Below are positions 16,724 through 26,790 of a DNA stretch of 64,000 nucleotides, one piece after another. The notes below the pieces were generated by a model that saw only the letters and a program-made list of their open reading frames with translations, had not been told where the DNA came from and searched no databases. The position numbers and the translations under genes were made by a program. Every line of letters begins with the position of its first letter. Position 1 is the first letter of the stretch. The stretch lies in NCBI GenBank assembly GCA_024643545.1, contig JAHEMR010000006.1, forward strand, positions 1 to 64,000, in the 5' to 3' direction. This DNA comes from Crocinitomicaceae bacterium (lineage in GTDB: Bacteria; Bacteroidota; Bacteroidia; Flavobacteriales_D; Crocinitomicaceae).

Positions 16724-17560
16724 ATGTGGCAATCCGTTGAAAAACCTGTTCATCGTGGGAAATGGCGAAAATTCTTCGGGAAAGAATACTTTATTCTAAA
16801 ACGAAAATGGCATTGGTTAAGCAGCAAACATTCCTTCGCACAAAAACGAATTCATTCGGGATTGGAACATGAATACATGAAGCACAAGTCCATGTTGTTG
16901 CGACCATTGAAGGACGTAGACATGATTTTGCAACACAACAAAGTGAAAAATTTAGAACTTGCTATCGGACACATCAACGGGATTGTCATTCGTCCAGGAG
17001 AAACGTTTTCCATTTGGAAATTGGTTGGACGCCCAACAAAAAGCAAAGGATACCTAGACGGACTCACCTTGGAAAACGGTCAAATCGGGCGAGGAGTCGG
17101 CGGTGGACTTTGTCAACTTGGAAACTTACTGTATTGGATGGCACTGCATTCGCCTTTAGAAATCACAGAGCGTTGGAGACATGGATTCGATGTGTTTCCA
17201 GATATTAATCGAAGCATTCCCTTTGCTTGTGGCGCAACACTTTCGTACAATTATGTCGATTTACAACTTAGAAATTCCACGCAACAAGATTTCGTCATTG
17301 AAGTGTGGTTGGACAAAAGTCATTTAAATGGTCGTCTGACTTCCAACTTTCCTTCAGATTGCACATATCAAGTGATCGAAACGGATCATCAAATTCAACA
17401 ACAATGGTGGGGTGGCTACACAAGACACAATCGAATTTGGAAAGAATCCACGCACAAAGATTCCGGAGAACAAAAAATGGATTTAGTCACCGAAAACAAT
17501 GCGATTATGATGTACAATCCCTTACTCGAAGGTTCGAGGGATGACTCGACGAACTCTTAA
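16724..17560 (+). CDS. VanW family protein
   Basis: A 278-residue protein with the VanW core: GIVIRPGETFSIWKLVGRPT, then YLDGLTLENGQIGRGVGGGLCQLGNLLY, then HSPLEITERWRHGFDVFPD. VanW was first seen in vancomycin-resistance clusters, but its biochemical role is not known and most members have nothing to do with resistance. No signal peptide is apparent and the N-terminus is basic. It begins four bases after the hexosaminidase stop, so the two are likely co-transcribed. No other van-type gene is nearby. Confidence 0.85.
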   Translation: MWQSVEKPVHRGKWRKFFGKEYFILKRKWHWLSSKHSFAQKRIHSGLEHEYMKHKSMLLRPLKDVDMILQHNKVKNLELAIGHINGIVIRPGETFSIWKLVGRPTKSKGYLDGLTLENGQIGRGVGGGLCQLGNLLYWMALHSPLEITERWRHGFDVFPDINRSIPFACGATLSYNYVDLQLRNSTQQDFVIEVWLDKSHLNGRLTSNFPSDCTYQVIETDHQIQQQWWGGYTRHNRIWKESTHKDSGEQKMDLVTENNAIMMYNPLLEGSRDDSTNS

Positions 17561-17593
17561 CGTATATCAAGCGATTGCAAAACCAAACACTCG

Positions 17594-17601
17594 TACCTTT
17601 G
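17594..17601 (+). promoter_or_regulatory. TAnnTTTG promoter element close to a start codon
   Basis: TACCTTTG matches the Bacteroidota -7 consensus TAnnTTTG and ends four bases before the ATG at 17606. A weak upstream ATTG lies at 17574-17577, with a spacing of 16 bases, shorter than usual. If active, transcription would begin at or next to the start codon. Confidence 0.45.
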
Positions 17602-17605
17602 TTAC

Positions 17606-18490
17606 ATGGAACGAAAAAATTTCATTAAACTCATTGGATTATCTACCATAGGACTTAGCATGACAAGTTTAGCTGATTTAAATCGCATATCACACGGATT
17701 TTCAAAAACACCGAAAATGCCCGTTTTATTTGTTGGACATGGAAGTCCGATGAATGCCATTGAAGAAAACGACTTCGTAAAAGGATTTCGAACGGCAGCA
17801 AGTTCCATTCCGAAACCAAATGCGATTCTCTGTATTTCCGCCCATTGGTTAACCAAAGGAACAAAAGTCACAGCGATGTCTATGCCGCAAACGATTCACG
17901 ATTTCGGTGGATTTCCTCAAGCTTTGTTTGATGTGCAATATCCCGCTCCCGGAAGTCCAGAATTGGCGAAAGAAGCACAGACATTATTGGCGCCAACCCA
18001 TGTCGAATTAGATGATGCGTGGGGATTGGATCACGGAACATGGAGCATCCTAAAACATTTTTATCCAGAAGCGGATATTCCTGTCATCCAACTGAGCATC
18101 GATTACGGAAAGCCGATGCAATGGCATTTTGATTTGGCCAAACAATTACAATCCTTGCGTGAAAAAGGAGTCCTGATTATAGGTAGTGGAAACATCGTTC
18201 ACAACCTTGGCCGCGTCGACTTTGGTCGCATCAACGACATTGGTTACGGATACGATTGGGCAATGGAAGCTAGGACGTACATCAATCAACATTTGGTGGA
18301 CGGAAATTTCCAAGCCATCATCGATTACCAAAAAGGACCCAGCGCCATGCAACTCGCTGTTCCAACGCCAGACCACTACATTCCCCTACTCTATTCCCTT
18401 GGATTAAAAACCAAAGACGAAGAATTGAGCCTGTTCAACGACGCACTTTTAGCCGGAAGTTTGAGTATGACATCTGTCCGAATTGGATAG
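17606..18490 (+). CDS. ygiD: 4,5-DOPA-extradiol-dioxygenase-like protein (YgiD/DODA family)
   Basis: A 294-residue member of the class III extradiol ring-cleaving dioxygenases. Landmarks are [14 protein letters not shown] (metal-site histidine), [29 protein letters not shown] and [12 protein letters not shown]. The family cleaves DOPA-like catechols using a non-heme divalent metal; the true substrate in bacteria is uncertain. The first 22 residues ([19 protein letters not shown]) look like an export or anchor signal without the twin arginine, as is common in Bacteroidota versions. The gene is 45 bases downstream of the VanW gene and has its own candidate promoter. Confidence 0.85.
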   Translation: MERKNFIKLIGLSTIGLSMTSLADLNRISHGFSKTPKMPVLFVGHGSPMNAIEENDFVKGFRTAASSIPKPNAILCISAHWLTKGTKVTAMSMPQTIHDFGGFPQALFDVQYPAPGSPELAKEAQTLLAPTHVELDDAWGLDHGTWSILKHFYPEADIPVIQLSIDYGKPMQWHFDLAKQLQSLREKGVLIIGSGNIVHNLGRVDFGRINDIGYGYDWAMEARTYINQHLVDGNFQAIIDYQKGPSAMQLAVPTPDHYIPLLYSLGLKTKDEELSLFNDALLAGSLSMTSVRIG

Positions 18491-18533
18491 ATAATTTCTT
18501 CCAAAAGAAACATTCCATTGCCGTCGGATGTTG

Positions 18534-18541
18534 TACCTTTG
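18534..18541 (+). promoter_or_regulatory. TAnnTTTG promoter element upstream of menB
   Basis: TACCTTTG fits the Bacteroidota -7 consensus and ends 14 bases before the menB start. An ATTG at 18517-18520 is too close to be a standard upstream element, so the upstream half of the promoter is not convincing. Confidence 0.4.
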
Positions 18542-18555
18542 CAAAAACTTTTTTT

Positions 18556-19377
18556 ATGGCTACGCGTAATTGGCAAACAATTAAAAAATACGAAGACATT
18601 AAATTCGAGTTCTTCGAAGGAATTGGTAAAATCACGATTAATCGTCCGAGAGTATACAATGCATTTCGTCCGGAAACGAACTTTGAAATGTTAGATGCGA
18701 TGAACATTTGTCGTGAGCGTCCAGACATCAATGTCGTGGTATTTACCGGAGAAGGCGACAAAGCATTCTGTTCAGGTGGAGATCAAAACGTCAAAGGTGT
18801 TGGTGGATACATTTCTGAAAATGGTGTTCCGCGTTTAAATGTTTTGGATTTACACAAAGCCATTCGTTCCCTGCCTAAACCAGTGATTGCCATGGTGAAT
18901 GGGTATGCGATTGGTGGTGGACACGTACTTCACGTTGTGTGTGATTTAACGATTGCCTCAGAAAATGCGATTTTTGGTCAAACTGGACCGAAAGTGGGAA
19001 GTTTCGACGGTGGATTCGGTTCATCATATTTAGCAAGACACGTCGGACAGAAAAAAGCACGAGAAATTTGGTTCTTGTGTAATCAATATACTGCAGAAGA
19101 AGCAGAGAAAATGGGCATGGTCAACAAAGTTGTTCCATTTGACCAATTAGAAGATACCGTTGTTGAATGGTCACGCACCATCATGAAAAGAAGTCCATTG
19201 GCAATCCGCATGATCAAACGTGCGATGAATGCTGAGTTGGACGGTCAACATGGATTAATGGAATTGGCTGGCGATGCTACCCTACTCTATTACTTAACCG
19301 AAGAAGCACAAGAAGGAAAACATGCCTTCTTAGAAAAAAGAGACCCTGATTTTTTACAATACCCTAAATTCCCATAA
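18556..19377 (+). CDS. menB: 1,4-dihydroxy-2-naphthoyl-CoA synthase
   Basis: A 273-residue crotonase-fold enzyme that closes the second ring of menaquinone from o-succinylbenzoyl-CoA. Residues include [51 protein letters not shown] and [18 protein letters not shown], all typical of MenB rather than a generic enoyl-CoA hydratase, as is the full-length C-terminal [18 protein letters not shown]. It is cytoplasmic. The only quinone-type electron-transfer machinery in the window is the nuo operon far downstream. pepD follows after two bases, so they are probably co-transcribed. Confidence 0.95.
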   Translation: MATRNWQTIKKYEDIKFEFFEGIGKITINRPRVYNAFRPETNFEMLDAMNICRERPDINVVVFTGEGDKAFCSGGDQNVKGVGGYISENGVPRLNVLDLHKAIRSLPKPVIAMVNGYAIGGGHVLHVVCDLTIASENAIFGQTGPKVGSFDGGFGSSYLARHVGQKKAREIWFLCNQYTAEEAEKMGMVNKVVPFDQLEDTVVEWSRTIMKRSPLAIRMIKRAMNAELDGQHGLMELAGDATLLYYLTEEAQEGKHAFLEKRDPDFLQYPKFP

Positions 19378-19379
19378 AT

Positions 19380-20816
19380 ATGTCAGTAAGAGAACTACAA
19401 CCAAGTGCACTATGGAATCACTTTGCTGATTTAAATGCCGTTCCACGTCCATCTAAAAAAGAAGAACGCGTGCGTCAATTCATGGTGGATTTCGGGAAAT
19501 CCTTGAACTTGAAAACCGCAGAAGATGCCATTGGAAACGTGTACATCTACAAAGCAGCAACTGCCGGAATGGAAAATCGTCCAACGGTTATTCTTCAAGC
19601 GCATTTGGACATGGTACATCAAAAAAATGCAGATACCACGTTCGATTTTGATCAACAAGGAATTGAGATGTTGGTCGATGGAGATTGGGTACGTGCAAAC
19701 GGAACAACTTTAGGTGCTGACAACGGAATCGGAGTGGCTGCGATTATGGCGATTTTGTCCTCGACAGATGTTCCACATCCTGCCATTGAAGCATTTTTTA
19801 CCATCGATGAAGAAACTGGAATGACTGGTGCCATCAAAATGGATCCAAGTTTTTTAAGTGGAACCATTTTATTGAACATCGACACCGAAGATGACGATGA
19901 ACTTTCCATTGGTTGTGCCGGAGGAATAGACACGAATACGACTTACACCTACGGACAAGTTCCAGTGGAAGGAGAAACGATGAAACTTTCCATTCGTGGA
20001 TTATTGGGTGGGCATTCCGGAATGGACATCGATAAAGGTCGTGGAAATGCCAATAAATGGATGGCGAGAATCCTTTGGGAAATGAAACAAGTGACGAACA
20101 TCCAATTGATTTCATTCGATGGAGGAAGTTTGCGCAATGCCATTCCTCGTGAAGCGACAGCCGTTATTTCCAGTACAGATTTAGCCAAAGTGAAAGCCGT
20201 TTTCGCAGAGGTATCCGCAACATTGAAAGAAGAATATAGCAGCATTGAACCACATTGTCAATTTGAGCTTCAAGCGACAACGACAACTGAACAAGCAATG
20301 GCAACGAGCGATTTTACAAAAATCATCTCTGTACTTTGTTCCGTTCACAATGGTGTTTACAGAATGAGTCCAGACATCGTTGGATTGGTGGAAACCTCTT
20401 CGAGTTTGGCGCGAATCATCATCAAGGACGGAAGTTTTGTTTCACAATCTTTGCAACGAAGCAGTGTGGAATCAACGAAGCGCGAAGTGTGCATGGTGAT
20501 GCGCAGTGCCTTTGAAAATGCTGGATGTCAGGTCGAACAAACAGGCGATTATCCAGGATGGAAACCAAATCCAAATTCAGGAGTGTTACGCTTAATGGAA
20601 TCCTTGTATGTGGAAATGTATCAAGAAACACCAAAAGTGAAAGCGTGTCATGCTGGATTGGAATGTGGAATCCTTGGAAAACAATTACCAGGAGTCGACA
20701 TGATTTCATTCGGACCAAACATTCGCGCGGCACACTCTCCAGATGAAAAAGTACAAATCTCCTCCGTACAGAAGTTTTGGAACTATTACCTAGAAACACT
20801 TAAACGCATTGCTTGA
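19380..20816 (+). CDS. pepD: Aminoacyl-histidine dipeptidase (M20C)
   Basis: A 478-residue metallopeptidase that splits Xaa-His and other dipeptides in the cytoplasm. The zinc ligands and active-site residues are visible: H75 and D77 in QAHLDMVHQ, D114 in LGADNGIG, E144-E145 in IDEETGMTGA, and a later CHAGLECGILG and AHSPDE, which carry the last ligands. The dimerisation (lid) domain lies between residues of about 195 and 400 (RGLLGGHSGMDIDKGRGNAN). Length is typical of PepD. It starts two bases after menB. Confidence 0.93.
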   Translation: MSVRELQPSALWNHFADLNAVPRPSKKEERVRQFMVDFGKSLNLKTAEDAIGNVYIYKAATAGMENRPTVILQAHLDMVHQKNADTTFDFDQQGIEMLVDGDWVRANGTTLGADNGIGVAAIMAILSSTDVPHPAIEAFFTIDEETGMTGAIKMDPSFLSGTILLNIDTEDDDELSIGCAGGIDTNTTYTYGQVPVEGETMKLSIRGLLGGHSGMDIDKGRGNANKWMARILWEMKQVTNIQLISFDGGSLRNAIPREATAVISSTDLAKVKAVFAEVSATLKEEYSSIEPHCQFELQATTTTEQAMATSDFTKIISVLCSVHNGVYRMSPDIVGLVETSSSLARIIIKDGSFVSQSLQRSSVESTKREVCMVMRSAFENAGCQVEQTGDYPGWKPNPNSGVLRLMESLYVEMYQETPKVKACHAGLECGILGKQLPGVDMISFGPNIRAAHSPDEKVQISSVQKFWNYYLETLKRIA

Positions 20817-20863
20817 TGCTTCTCAATGAAGCCTCATCCCAATAAAATCCTTATTTTTAGCAC

Positions 20864-22075
20864 ATGAATTTTCAATTAAATACGATCGAAGAAGCCATTA
20901 TCGAAATCCAACAAGGACGCGTTGTCATTGTCGTGGATGACGAAGGACGTGAAAACGAAGGCGACTTTTTAACAGCAGCAAGAAACGCAACACCAGAAGT
21001 CATCAATTTCATGGCGACTCACGGACGCGGACTCATTTGTGCTCCCATCAGTGAAGAACGATGCGACGCATTGGGACTAGAAATGATGGTGCGCAATAAT
21101 TCAGCTGCCTACGAAACTCCATTTACAGTTAGCATCGATTTAATTGGACACGGATGTACAACTGGAATCTCCGCAAGCGATCGTTCTAAAACGATTTTAG
21201 CCTTGATTGACCCAACAATCCGACCAGAAGAATTAGGTAAACCAGGACACATTTTCCCATTGCGTGCACGTAAGGGCGGCGTTTTGCGTCGTGCAGGACA
21301 CACAGAAGCTGCAGTAGATTTATCCCGTTTAGCTGGATTCGAAGAAGCTGGAGTCATCGTTGAAATCTTGAACGAAGATGGAACAATGGCGCGTGTACCA
21401 AGTTTAATTGAAATCGCGAAGAAATTCGACTTAAAAATCGTTTCCATTGAGGATTTGATCAAATACCGTGTCGAACACGAGTCTTTGATTGAAGAACAAG
21501 TTTCTGTTCACATGCCTACGGAATTCGGTGATTTCCAATTGCGCGCATTCAAAGACACGAGCAATGACCAAGATCATTTAGTGTTAACAAAAGGTACATG
21601 GACGAAAGATGAACCCGTATTGGTTCGCGTTCACTCCTCTTGTTTGACAGGTGACATTTTTGGTTCTTGCCGATGTGATTGTGGACCACAATTGCACAAA
21701 GCGATGGAAGTCATCGAGAAAGAAGGAAAAGGAGCGATTGTCTATATGAATCAAGAAGGAAGAGGAATCGGACTTTTGAATAAATTGAAAGCCTACAAAT
21801 TGCAAGAGGAAGGATTAGACACTTACGAAGCAAATGAGAAACTTGGTTTCAAAGCAGATGAAAGAGATTACGGAATTGGTGCGCAAATCATTCGTTCGAT
21901 CGGAATTTCTAAAATGCGCTTGATGTCCAACAATCCGAAGAAACGCACCGGTTTAATTGGCTACGGATTAGAAATCGTAGAAAATGTAGCGTTAGAAGTA
22001 GCCAGCAATGTCCACAATCAACATTACTTGGAGACGAAGCGCGATAAAATGGGTCACAACCTAAAATTAGACTAA
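20864..22075 (+). CDS. ribBA: Bifunctional 3,4-dihydroxy-2-butanone-4-phosphate synthase / GTP cyclohydrolase II
   Basis: A 403-residue fusion that makes both precursors of riboflavin. Residues 1 to about 200 are the RibB part, with [22 protein letters not shown] and [16 protein letters not shown]. Residues of about 205-403 are the RibA part, with [20 protein letters not shown] (three zinc cysteines), [10 protein letters not shown] and [11 protein letters not shown]. Both active sites look intact, although some bacteria carry an inactive RibA half. The gene stops directly against the ATG of the ABC ATPase gene with no gap. A TATTTTTA element sits five bases before the start. Confidence 0.95.
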   Translation: MNFQLNTIEEAIIEIQQGRVVIVVDDEGRENEGDFLTAARNATPEVINFMATHGRGLICAPISEERCDALGLEMMVRNNSAAYETPFTVSIDLIGHGCTTGISASDRSKTILALIDPTIRPEELGKPGHIFPLRARKGGVLRRAGHTEAAVDLSRLAGFEEAGVIVEILNEDGTMARVPSLIEIAKKFDLKIVSIEDLIKYRVEHESLIEEQVSVHMPTEFGDFQLRAFKDTSNDQDHLVLTKGTWTKDEPVLVRVHSSCLTGDIFGSCRCDCGPQLHKAMEVIEKEGKGAIVYMNQEGRGIGLLNKLKAYKLQEEGLDTYEANEKLGFKADERDYGIGAQIIRSIGISKMRLMSNNPKKRTGLIGYGLEIVENVALEVASNVHNQHYLETKRDKMGHNLKLD

Positions 22076-22726
22076 ATGTTAAAGGCAACAGGAATACAAA
22101 AAGCGTATGGCGATCTTTCGATCTTGAAAGGTGTTGACTTAACTGTTGCTTCAGGGGAAGTTATTTCCATTGTCGGATCATCAGGCGCTGGAAAAACAAC
22201 TTTGCTACAAATACTTGGAACCTTAGATCGTCCGGACAAAGGTGAATTATTGATCGATGGTATTAATCCATTCACCCTTTCATCCAAAGGACTAGCAGAC
22301 TTCCGAAATACCTCCATTGGATTCATTTTTCAGTTTCATCAATTGTTACCGGAATTTACCGCGTTAGAAAATGCGATGTTGCCGGCGCTGATTGGTGGAA
22401 AAAGTAAAAAAGAAGCGGAAGAACGTGCGCAGCACTTGTTTCAAAAATTGAACATTGGACACCGCACCACGCACAAACCATCCGAATTATCAGGTGGTGA
22501 GCAGCAACGTGTAGCAGTTTGTCGTTCCTTGATGAATCAACCAGCGGTGATTTTTGCGGATGAACCATCCGGAAACTTGGACACCAAAAACGCACAGGAA
22601 TTGCATGAGTTGTTTTTTCAATTGCGCGAGGAATTCAAGCAAACCTTCGTGATTGTGACGCATAATGAATCTTTCGCTCAAATGGCTGACCGTTCACTCG
22701 TGATGCGCGATGGAAATTTCATCTAA
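22076..22726 (+). CDS. lolD: ABC transporter ATP-binding protein, LolD-type
   Basis: A 216-residue ATPase of the MacB/LolD group. It has Walker [10 protein letters not shown] near residues 38-46, Q-loop [11 protein letters not shown], signature LSGGEQQR, Walker [13 protein letters not shown] and H-switch VTHN. LolD powers transfer of lipoproteins from the inner membrane to the outer-membrane carrier. No permease (LolC/E) is adjacent, so the assignment to lipoprotein export rests on family resemblance only. The start codon follows the ribBA stop directly; the next gene begins five bases after its stop with GTG. Confidence 0.8.
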   Translation: MLKATGIQKAYGDLSILKGVDLTVASGEVISIVGSSGAGKTTLLQILGTLDRPDKGELLIDGINPFTLSSKGLADFRNTSIGFIFQFHQLLPEFTALENAMLPALIGGKSKKEAEERAQHLFQKLNIGHRTTHKPSELSGGEQQRVAVCRSLMNQPAVIFADEPSGNLDTKNAQELHELFFQLREEFKQTFVIVTHNESFAQMADRSLVMRDGNFI

Positions 22727-22731
22727 GCGTT

Positions 22732-23487
22732 GTGAGTCCAACTGAACTGCACGAATTTCTCGATTTCAAAGCGGCTCATTATGAGCACCCACGTTTTCTA
22801 GAAGAAGATCCGATTCAACTCCCCCACCGCTTTATACAAAAAGAAGACATTGAAATTGTCGCTTTCATCGTTTCCATGATTGCTTGGGGCAACAGAAAAA
22901 GCATTGTCAAAAGTGGCGAACGTGTGTTGTCCATCATGGGAAATTCGCCCTATGATTACGTCATGTCCTACAAAGGTGAAATTCCAAGCAACTTTGTCCA
23001 CCGAACCTTTAACAACGAAGACCTGGGTGGATTCTTTTCCTGTTTGAATCACGTTTACACGCAGCACGGCGGACTTGAATCCGCATTCTCCAAACAAGTT
23101 CCTGAAGACAACTTAAAAGAACGCATTTGTGCTTTTCGAGCACGATTTTTCCAAGGAGAACACCTGTCACGCACACAAAAGCACGTTTCGAATCCAGCTT
23201 CAGGTTCAGCGTCCAAAAGATTGATCATGTTCCTCCGCTGGATGGTTCGTTCAGCCGACAAAGGCGTAGATTTCGGACTTTGGAAGAGCATTTCATCCTC
23301 CGAACTCATGATTCCATTGGATGTCCACACCGGCAATGTCGCCCGCAAACTCGGACTCCTCACCCGCACACAAAACGATTGGAAAACAAACGAAGAACTG
23401 ATCGAACTGTTTAGAAGCTACGACGATCAAGATCCCGCAAAATACGATTTCGCCTTATTTGGTTTGGGAGCGTATGAGGGGTTTTGA
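22732..23487 (+). CDS. TIGR02757 family (DUF2400) protein
   Basis: A 251-residue protein of a family widely conserved in Bacteroidota and some other phyla. It is related by sequence to nucleic-acid-acting helix-hairpin-helix glycosylase-like folds but has no proven function. Visible conserved parts are DPIQLPHRF, IVAFIVSMIAWGNRKSIVKSG, RLIMFLRWMVRSADKGVDFGLW and PLDVHTGNVARKLGLL, ending FGLGAYEGF. The start is GTG at 22732, five bases after the lolD stop. The last 22 bases recur at 28873-28894, so its 3' end borders an accessory block. Confidence 0.85.
   Translation: MSPTELHEFLDFKAAHYEHPRFLEEDPIQLPHRFIQKEDIEIVAFIVSMIAWGNRKSIVKSGERVLSIMGNSPYDYVMSYKGEIPSNFVHRTFNNEDLGGFFSCLNHVYTQHGGLESAFSKQVPEDNLKERICAFRARFFQGEHLSRTQKHVSNPASGSASKRLIMFLRWMVRSADKGVDFGLWKSISSSELMIPLDVHTGNVARKLGLLTRTQNDWKTNEELIELFRSYDDQDPAKYDFALFGLGAYEGF
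23464..23485 (+). repeat. 22-base 3' end of TIGR02757 gene, direct repeat of 28873-28894
   Basis: TTGGGAGCGTATGAGGGG followed by TTTT is identical at both sites, and the coding frame is the same. Upstream the similarity continues for about nine more bases with a few silent or conservative changes. Confidence 0.85.
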
Positions 23488-23497
23488 AATCTTGTTA

Positions 23498-23518
23498 AAT
23501 CGATTGTGAAAATCGATT
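23498..23518. repeat. Paired 8-bp palindrome AATCGATT
   Basis: AATCGATT occurs at 23498-23505 and again at 23511-23518 with GTGAA between. Each copy is its own reverse complement, so the two can pair as an 8-bp hairpin with a 5-base loop. It sits just past the TIGR02757 stop, at the left edge of an accessory block. There is no T-run after it, so a simple terminator is unlikely. Confidence 0.45.
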
Positions 23519-23601
23519 GGTTAAATTGGCCTTTAAATTGTAAATTTCTTTAACTTTAAGACAATCAATCATTACCATTTTGTTTCAACCGACATGAACC
23601 T

Positions 23602-25149
23602 ATGAAAAAAAGTTTTCTTATTTCCTTTTTGATACTTGTTTGTTCCAACGTAATTTGTCAGGTTCAACAAAACACCAATGTTATTTTTCAGGCGCCTCAA
23701 TACTTCGATTTAACTTTCGGAACGAACGGAGTAGTGCTTTTTGATATTCCTGAAAATCCAAATTACACCTATGGAATTGCAACTCAAAGTGACGGAAAAA
23801 TCTTAGCTGTCACAACGAGCAACAACGTTCAGTATTATTTGATGCGTTTAAATGCCGACGGCTCGCTTGATTCAACTTTCGGTCAAAATGGCATCATTGA
23901 AGATACCTTAATTGGTGAAGTGTTAGGTTCCGACGTCCAAGTTGATGAACAAGATAGAATAATTATTACTGGATATGTATATCATGGATTTGGACAAGAG
24001 GATTTATTTGTTGTTCGAATGTTGCCTGACGGAACTTATGACAATAGCTTCGGGGTAAATGGTGTGTTTATTGCCTACACCGCAGTGCTGCCAGCATATA
24101 AACATAGCGCCGGAAAACAAATTAAGTTACTACCCGACGGAAGTATCATTGTAGGTGGTAATTTTTCATACCACTCAAATAATTTTGATGTTGCGGTTTA
24201 CAAAATTACACCAGATGGTCAGTTTGATCAATCTTTTGGTCAGAATGGTTATGTTTATTACCAAATAAGCGGCCAGAACTCGCTTATCGATATAAATATT
24301 CAAACTGATGGAAAAATTCTTCTAACAGGAAGTGCTTTCCTTCCGATAACAGTTCCGGTACTCAGATTAAATCCAAATGGAAGTTTAGATACAACATTTG
24401 GCAACAATGGTATGGCTTTGCATGATTTTATGCTAGAACACCAAATTGGTGTTGCTGTCAAACAACTTTCAAACCAGAAAATACTTGTTGCAGGAACAAA
24501 AGGTCCTACAAATTCTCAACTGGATATATTCATTTATAGACTTGACGAAAATGGAATTATCGATTCTAGTTTTGGCAATAATGGGTTTGCATTTTTTGAT
24601 AGCGGTTATTCTGAAGGTTTAAATTCCATGCATTTGTTACCGAATGGAGATATTCTTCTATTAGGTCAGGACTCTCATGGTAATGGAGATTTTCTACTCG
24701 TGTGTTTTGATAGTACAGGAATGCTGAAAACAAATTTCTTTCATAATGGAAAATTGAATATTGATATAAATGGGAATTTAGAAGGAATGAGTGCGTCATG
24801 CATTCAAAATGACGGTAAAATCTTATTTGTAGGATTGACATCATCGCCATTTTGGACGTCAGCATACATATCTTTTGTTCGTTTAAATTTGTCCAATACG
24901 TCCTTAAATCAATTAGCAGAAATGGAGAGTCATTTTAAGGTTTTTCCCAATCCTGCCTCAGATCAACTCACCATTTCTTTAATAAATAACCATACAGACA
25001 AGAATTGTTCGGTAGTAGATAATTCAGGAAAAGAGGTAATGGAATTCAACGTTTCGGAAGGGGATAATACTATTGATATAACCAATTTGGATAAGGGGAT
25101 TTATAACGTTAAAATTGATTCAAAAAATATAAAATTTATCAAAAATTAA
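23602..25149 (+). CDS. Secreted delta-60-repeat protein with T9SS type A sorting domain
   Basis: A 515-residue exported protein. A signal peptide (residues 1-20) precedes about seven delta-60 repeats of about 55 residues with the core SLDSTFGQNG, QFDQSFGQNG, SLDTTFGNNG or IIDSSFGNNG, each followed by DGKILVAG-type strands. These repeats likely form a beta-propeller. The last 75 residues are a T9SS type A sorting domain, with VFPNPASDQLTISL, VVDNSGKEVMEF, LDKGIYNVKI and FIKN. It is the first gene of the block between the TIGR02757 gene and its ghost 3' end. It should be surface-attached. Confidence 0.85.
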   Translation: MKKSFLISFLILVCSNVICQVQQNTNVIFQAPQYFDLTFGTNGVVLFDIPENPNYTYGIATQSDGKILAVTTSNNVQYYLMRLNADGSLDSTFGQNGIIEDTLIGEVLGSDVQVDEQDRIIITGYVYHGFGQEDLFVVRMLPDGTYDNSFGVNGVFIAYTAVLPAYKHSAGKQIKLLPDGSIIVGGNFSYHSNNFDVAVYKITPDGQFDQSFGQNGYVYYQISGQNSLIDINIQTDGKILLTGSAFLPITVPVLRLNPNGSLDTTFGNNGMALHDFMLEHQIGVAVKQLSNQKILVAGTKGPTNSQLDIFIYRLDENGIIDSSFGNNGFAFFDSGYSEGLNSMHLLPNGDILLLGQDSHGNGDFLLVCFDSTGMLKTNFFHNGKLNIDINGNLEGMSASCIQNDGKILFVGLTSSPFWTSAYISFVRLNLSNTSLNQLAEMESHFKVFPNPASDQLTISLINNHTDKNCSVVDNSGKEVMEFNVSEGDNTIDITNLDKGIYNVKIDSKNIKFIKN

Positions 25150-25333
25150 ATTCAAGAACAGCAAGTATTTCTTTGTGCTTTTTTTGAATTTTAAATTGCC
25201 AAAATCCTATCCGTTGCTGTTTTGTTTTCTATTTCCTCAATTACACGATTGAAAAAAACATACCTTTACTAAACACAACAATTTACGGTTACTAATGGGT
25301 TTAAGAAATTAGTATTCCTTTCATGCCATTTTT

Positions 25334-26749
25334 ATGAAATACTGCCTGATCATCATTTCCCTCGTTCTGTCCCAATTGCTTAACGCACAGAAAGGAAACA
25401 CCTTCACCGTTGGAATGAGTTCGGGAATAGGAATGACCAAGAATAAAACCATTGGTGAAAACAGACCGTTGGACAATCTTTCGAATATTCATACCTCGCT
25501 AAATGCAAGCTACGGAATACAACTTCCTAAAAACCTTCGTTGCGACATCAATTTTGGCCTTGAAAACATCAGTTATTTCCCTTATCCAGCATACATAGGT
25601 AGGTCTTCCGGATCTATTCTACTCAGTAATCTAGGTGCTGGATTACACTATAAAATTCCCGTTAAGAAAAACTTTTTCTCCCTTGGGCTTAACGGTGGTG
25701 TTAGATTTATTAGAAATGCTGAATCTAGCTACTCTACTTACTCAGATCAGTCTTATTCAAAAACCATCTATACATTTGAAAAGTCTATTAATCCTTTTAT
25801 ATCGCTGCAATTGGGTTATGAATTCCCATTGAAAAATAAAAATTTGCTCGGTATTGATCTAAGTTTCAAAGGGTCTTTTCATCCCATTTACTCCATGGAC
25901 TACAATTTTAGTGACTTCGTTTCTTTTTCCAATGGCAGCTACTCGTATTCAGGAAACAGTGTCCATTTAGGCATTCATTACACCTGGACGAAAAACAAAA
26001 AAAATGCTGAAATAGAAACCTTACTGTTGGATAGTGTAAATCGCAAAGAAGCAAAAAAAATAGTCGCGATAAAAAATCGTTTTCAATCTTCGAAAGCTGT
26101 ATTAATTCAACTGCATCAAGGTGGATTTATGAATCAATCCAAGATTTTAAATAATACGGATAATGTATTCAAAAACGCCACAGGACCAAGTTCAAGTACG
26201 CGATTAAATGCTACCATTGGATGGAAAAATAATTGGTCTTTTCAACCCGGCGTTTCCATTGATTCGTATTGGCTGTGGTTGCGAAAAAATGGCTCGGGTT
26301 TAAGTGGGTCTAGTCTTTTCAATTTATTTACGGTTGATTTAGGCATGCAAAGAAGGATGCTTTCCTTTCCAAAAACGAATAGGTATTTGTGCAATGTAAA
26401 CGGAGGGATTTCATTCTCCTACGTAAGTGGTAGCGGAAGTGGAAGCGGATCTGGTACGTCCTTCGACTATTATACGAATCAAGTCATTTTAACCTACAAC
26501 TATTCCTACCATTACAACAACAAACTATTTCCTGCGGCATATCTTGGAATAAGTAAAGACCTTCGATTAAGCAATCACATTCTGTTCACCATTGCTTACC
26601 GACATCAGTTTGGACTTAGCAGAGGAATGATCATCCCTTTTAGCTATACCGTGACAAATCAAGCACCGGTTTCAACTCAGATCAGAGTGAATGGAAATGC
26701 AAATTGCATCAGTTTTGGTTTGGCTTATCGTTTTAATAATAAAGGATAA
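25334..26749 (+). CDS. Secreted protein, probable outer-membrane beta-barrel
   Basis: A 471-residue protein with a signal peptide ending LLNAQ. It has repeated amphipathic strands (YGIQLPKNLRCDINFGLENI, LHYKIPVKKNFFSLGLNGGV, ISLQLGYEFPLK) in two groups separated by a lysine-rich linker (residues about 215-260). This suggests two barrel-like halves or a barrel plus a plug. It ends CISFGLAYRFNNKG. A low-complexity serine-glycine run near residue 365 (SGSGSGSGSG) probably forms a flexible loop. No function is recognised. Confidence 0.55.
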   Translation: MKYCLIIISLVLSQLLNAQKGNTFTVGMSSGIGMTKNKTIGENRPLDNLSNIHTSLNASYGIQLPKNLRCDINFGLENISYFPYPAYIGRSSGSILLSNLGAGLHYKIPVKKNFFSLGLNGGVRFIRNAESSYSTYSDQSYSKTIYTFEKSINPFISLQLGYEFPLKNKNLLGIDLSFKGSFHPIYSMDYNFSDFVSFSNGSYSYSGNSVHLGIHYTWTKNKKNAEIETLLLDSVNRKEAKKIVAIKNRFQSSKAVLIQLHQGGFMNQSKILNNTDNVFKNATGPSSSTRLNATIGWKNNWSFQPGVSIDSYWLWLRKNGSGLSGSSLFNLFTVDLGMQRRMLSFPKTNRYLCNVNGGISFSYVSGSGSGSGSGTSFDYYTNQVILTYNYSYHYNNKLFPAAYLGISKDLRLSNHILFTIAYRHQFGLSRGMIIPFSYTVTNQAPVSTQIRVNGNANCISFGLAYRFNNKG

Positions 26750-26790
26750 TATCCTCGGACTCTAAATAGAATTTTTGCTTAACTGGAATT

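Noticed and set aside
16724-17560. VanW gene as evidence of a vancomycin-resistance cluster
   Set aside because: No ligase, dehydrogenase or sensor of van type is nearby. VanW-like proteins are widespread and of unknown role.
26425-26460. Serine-glycine codon run as a possible tandem repeat or phase-variable tract
   Set aside because: The repeated units GGAAGTGG/GGAAGCGG are imperfect and too few for slippage. It reads as an ordinary flexible loop in the barrel gene.
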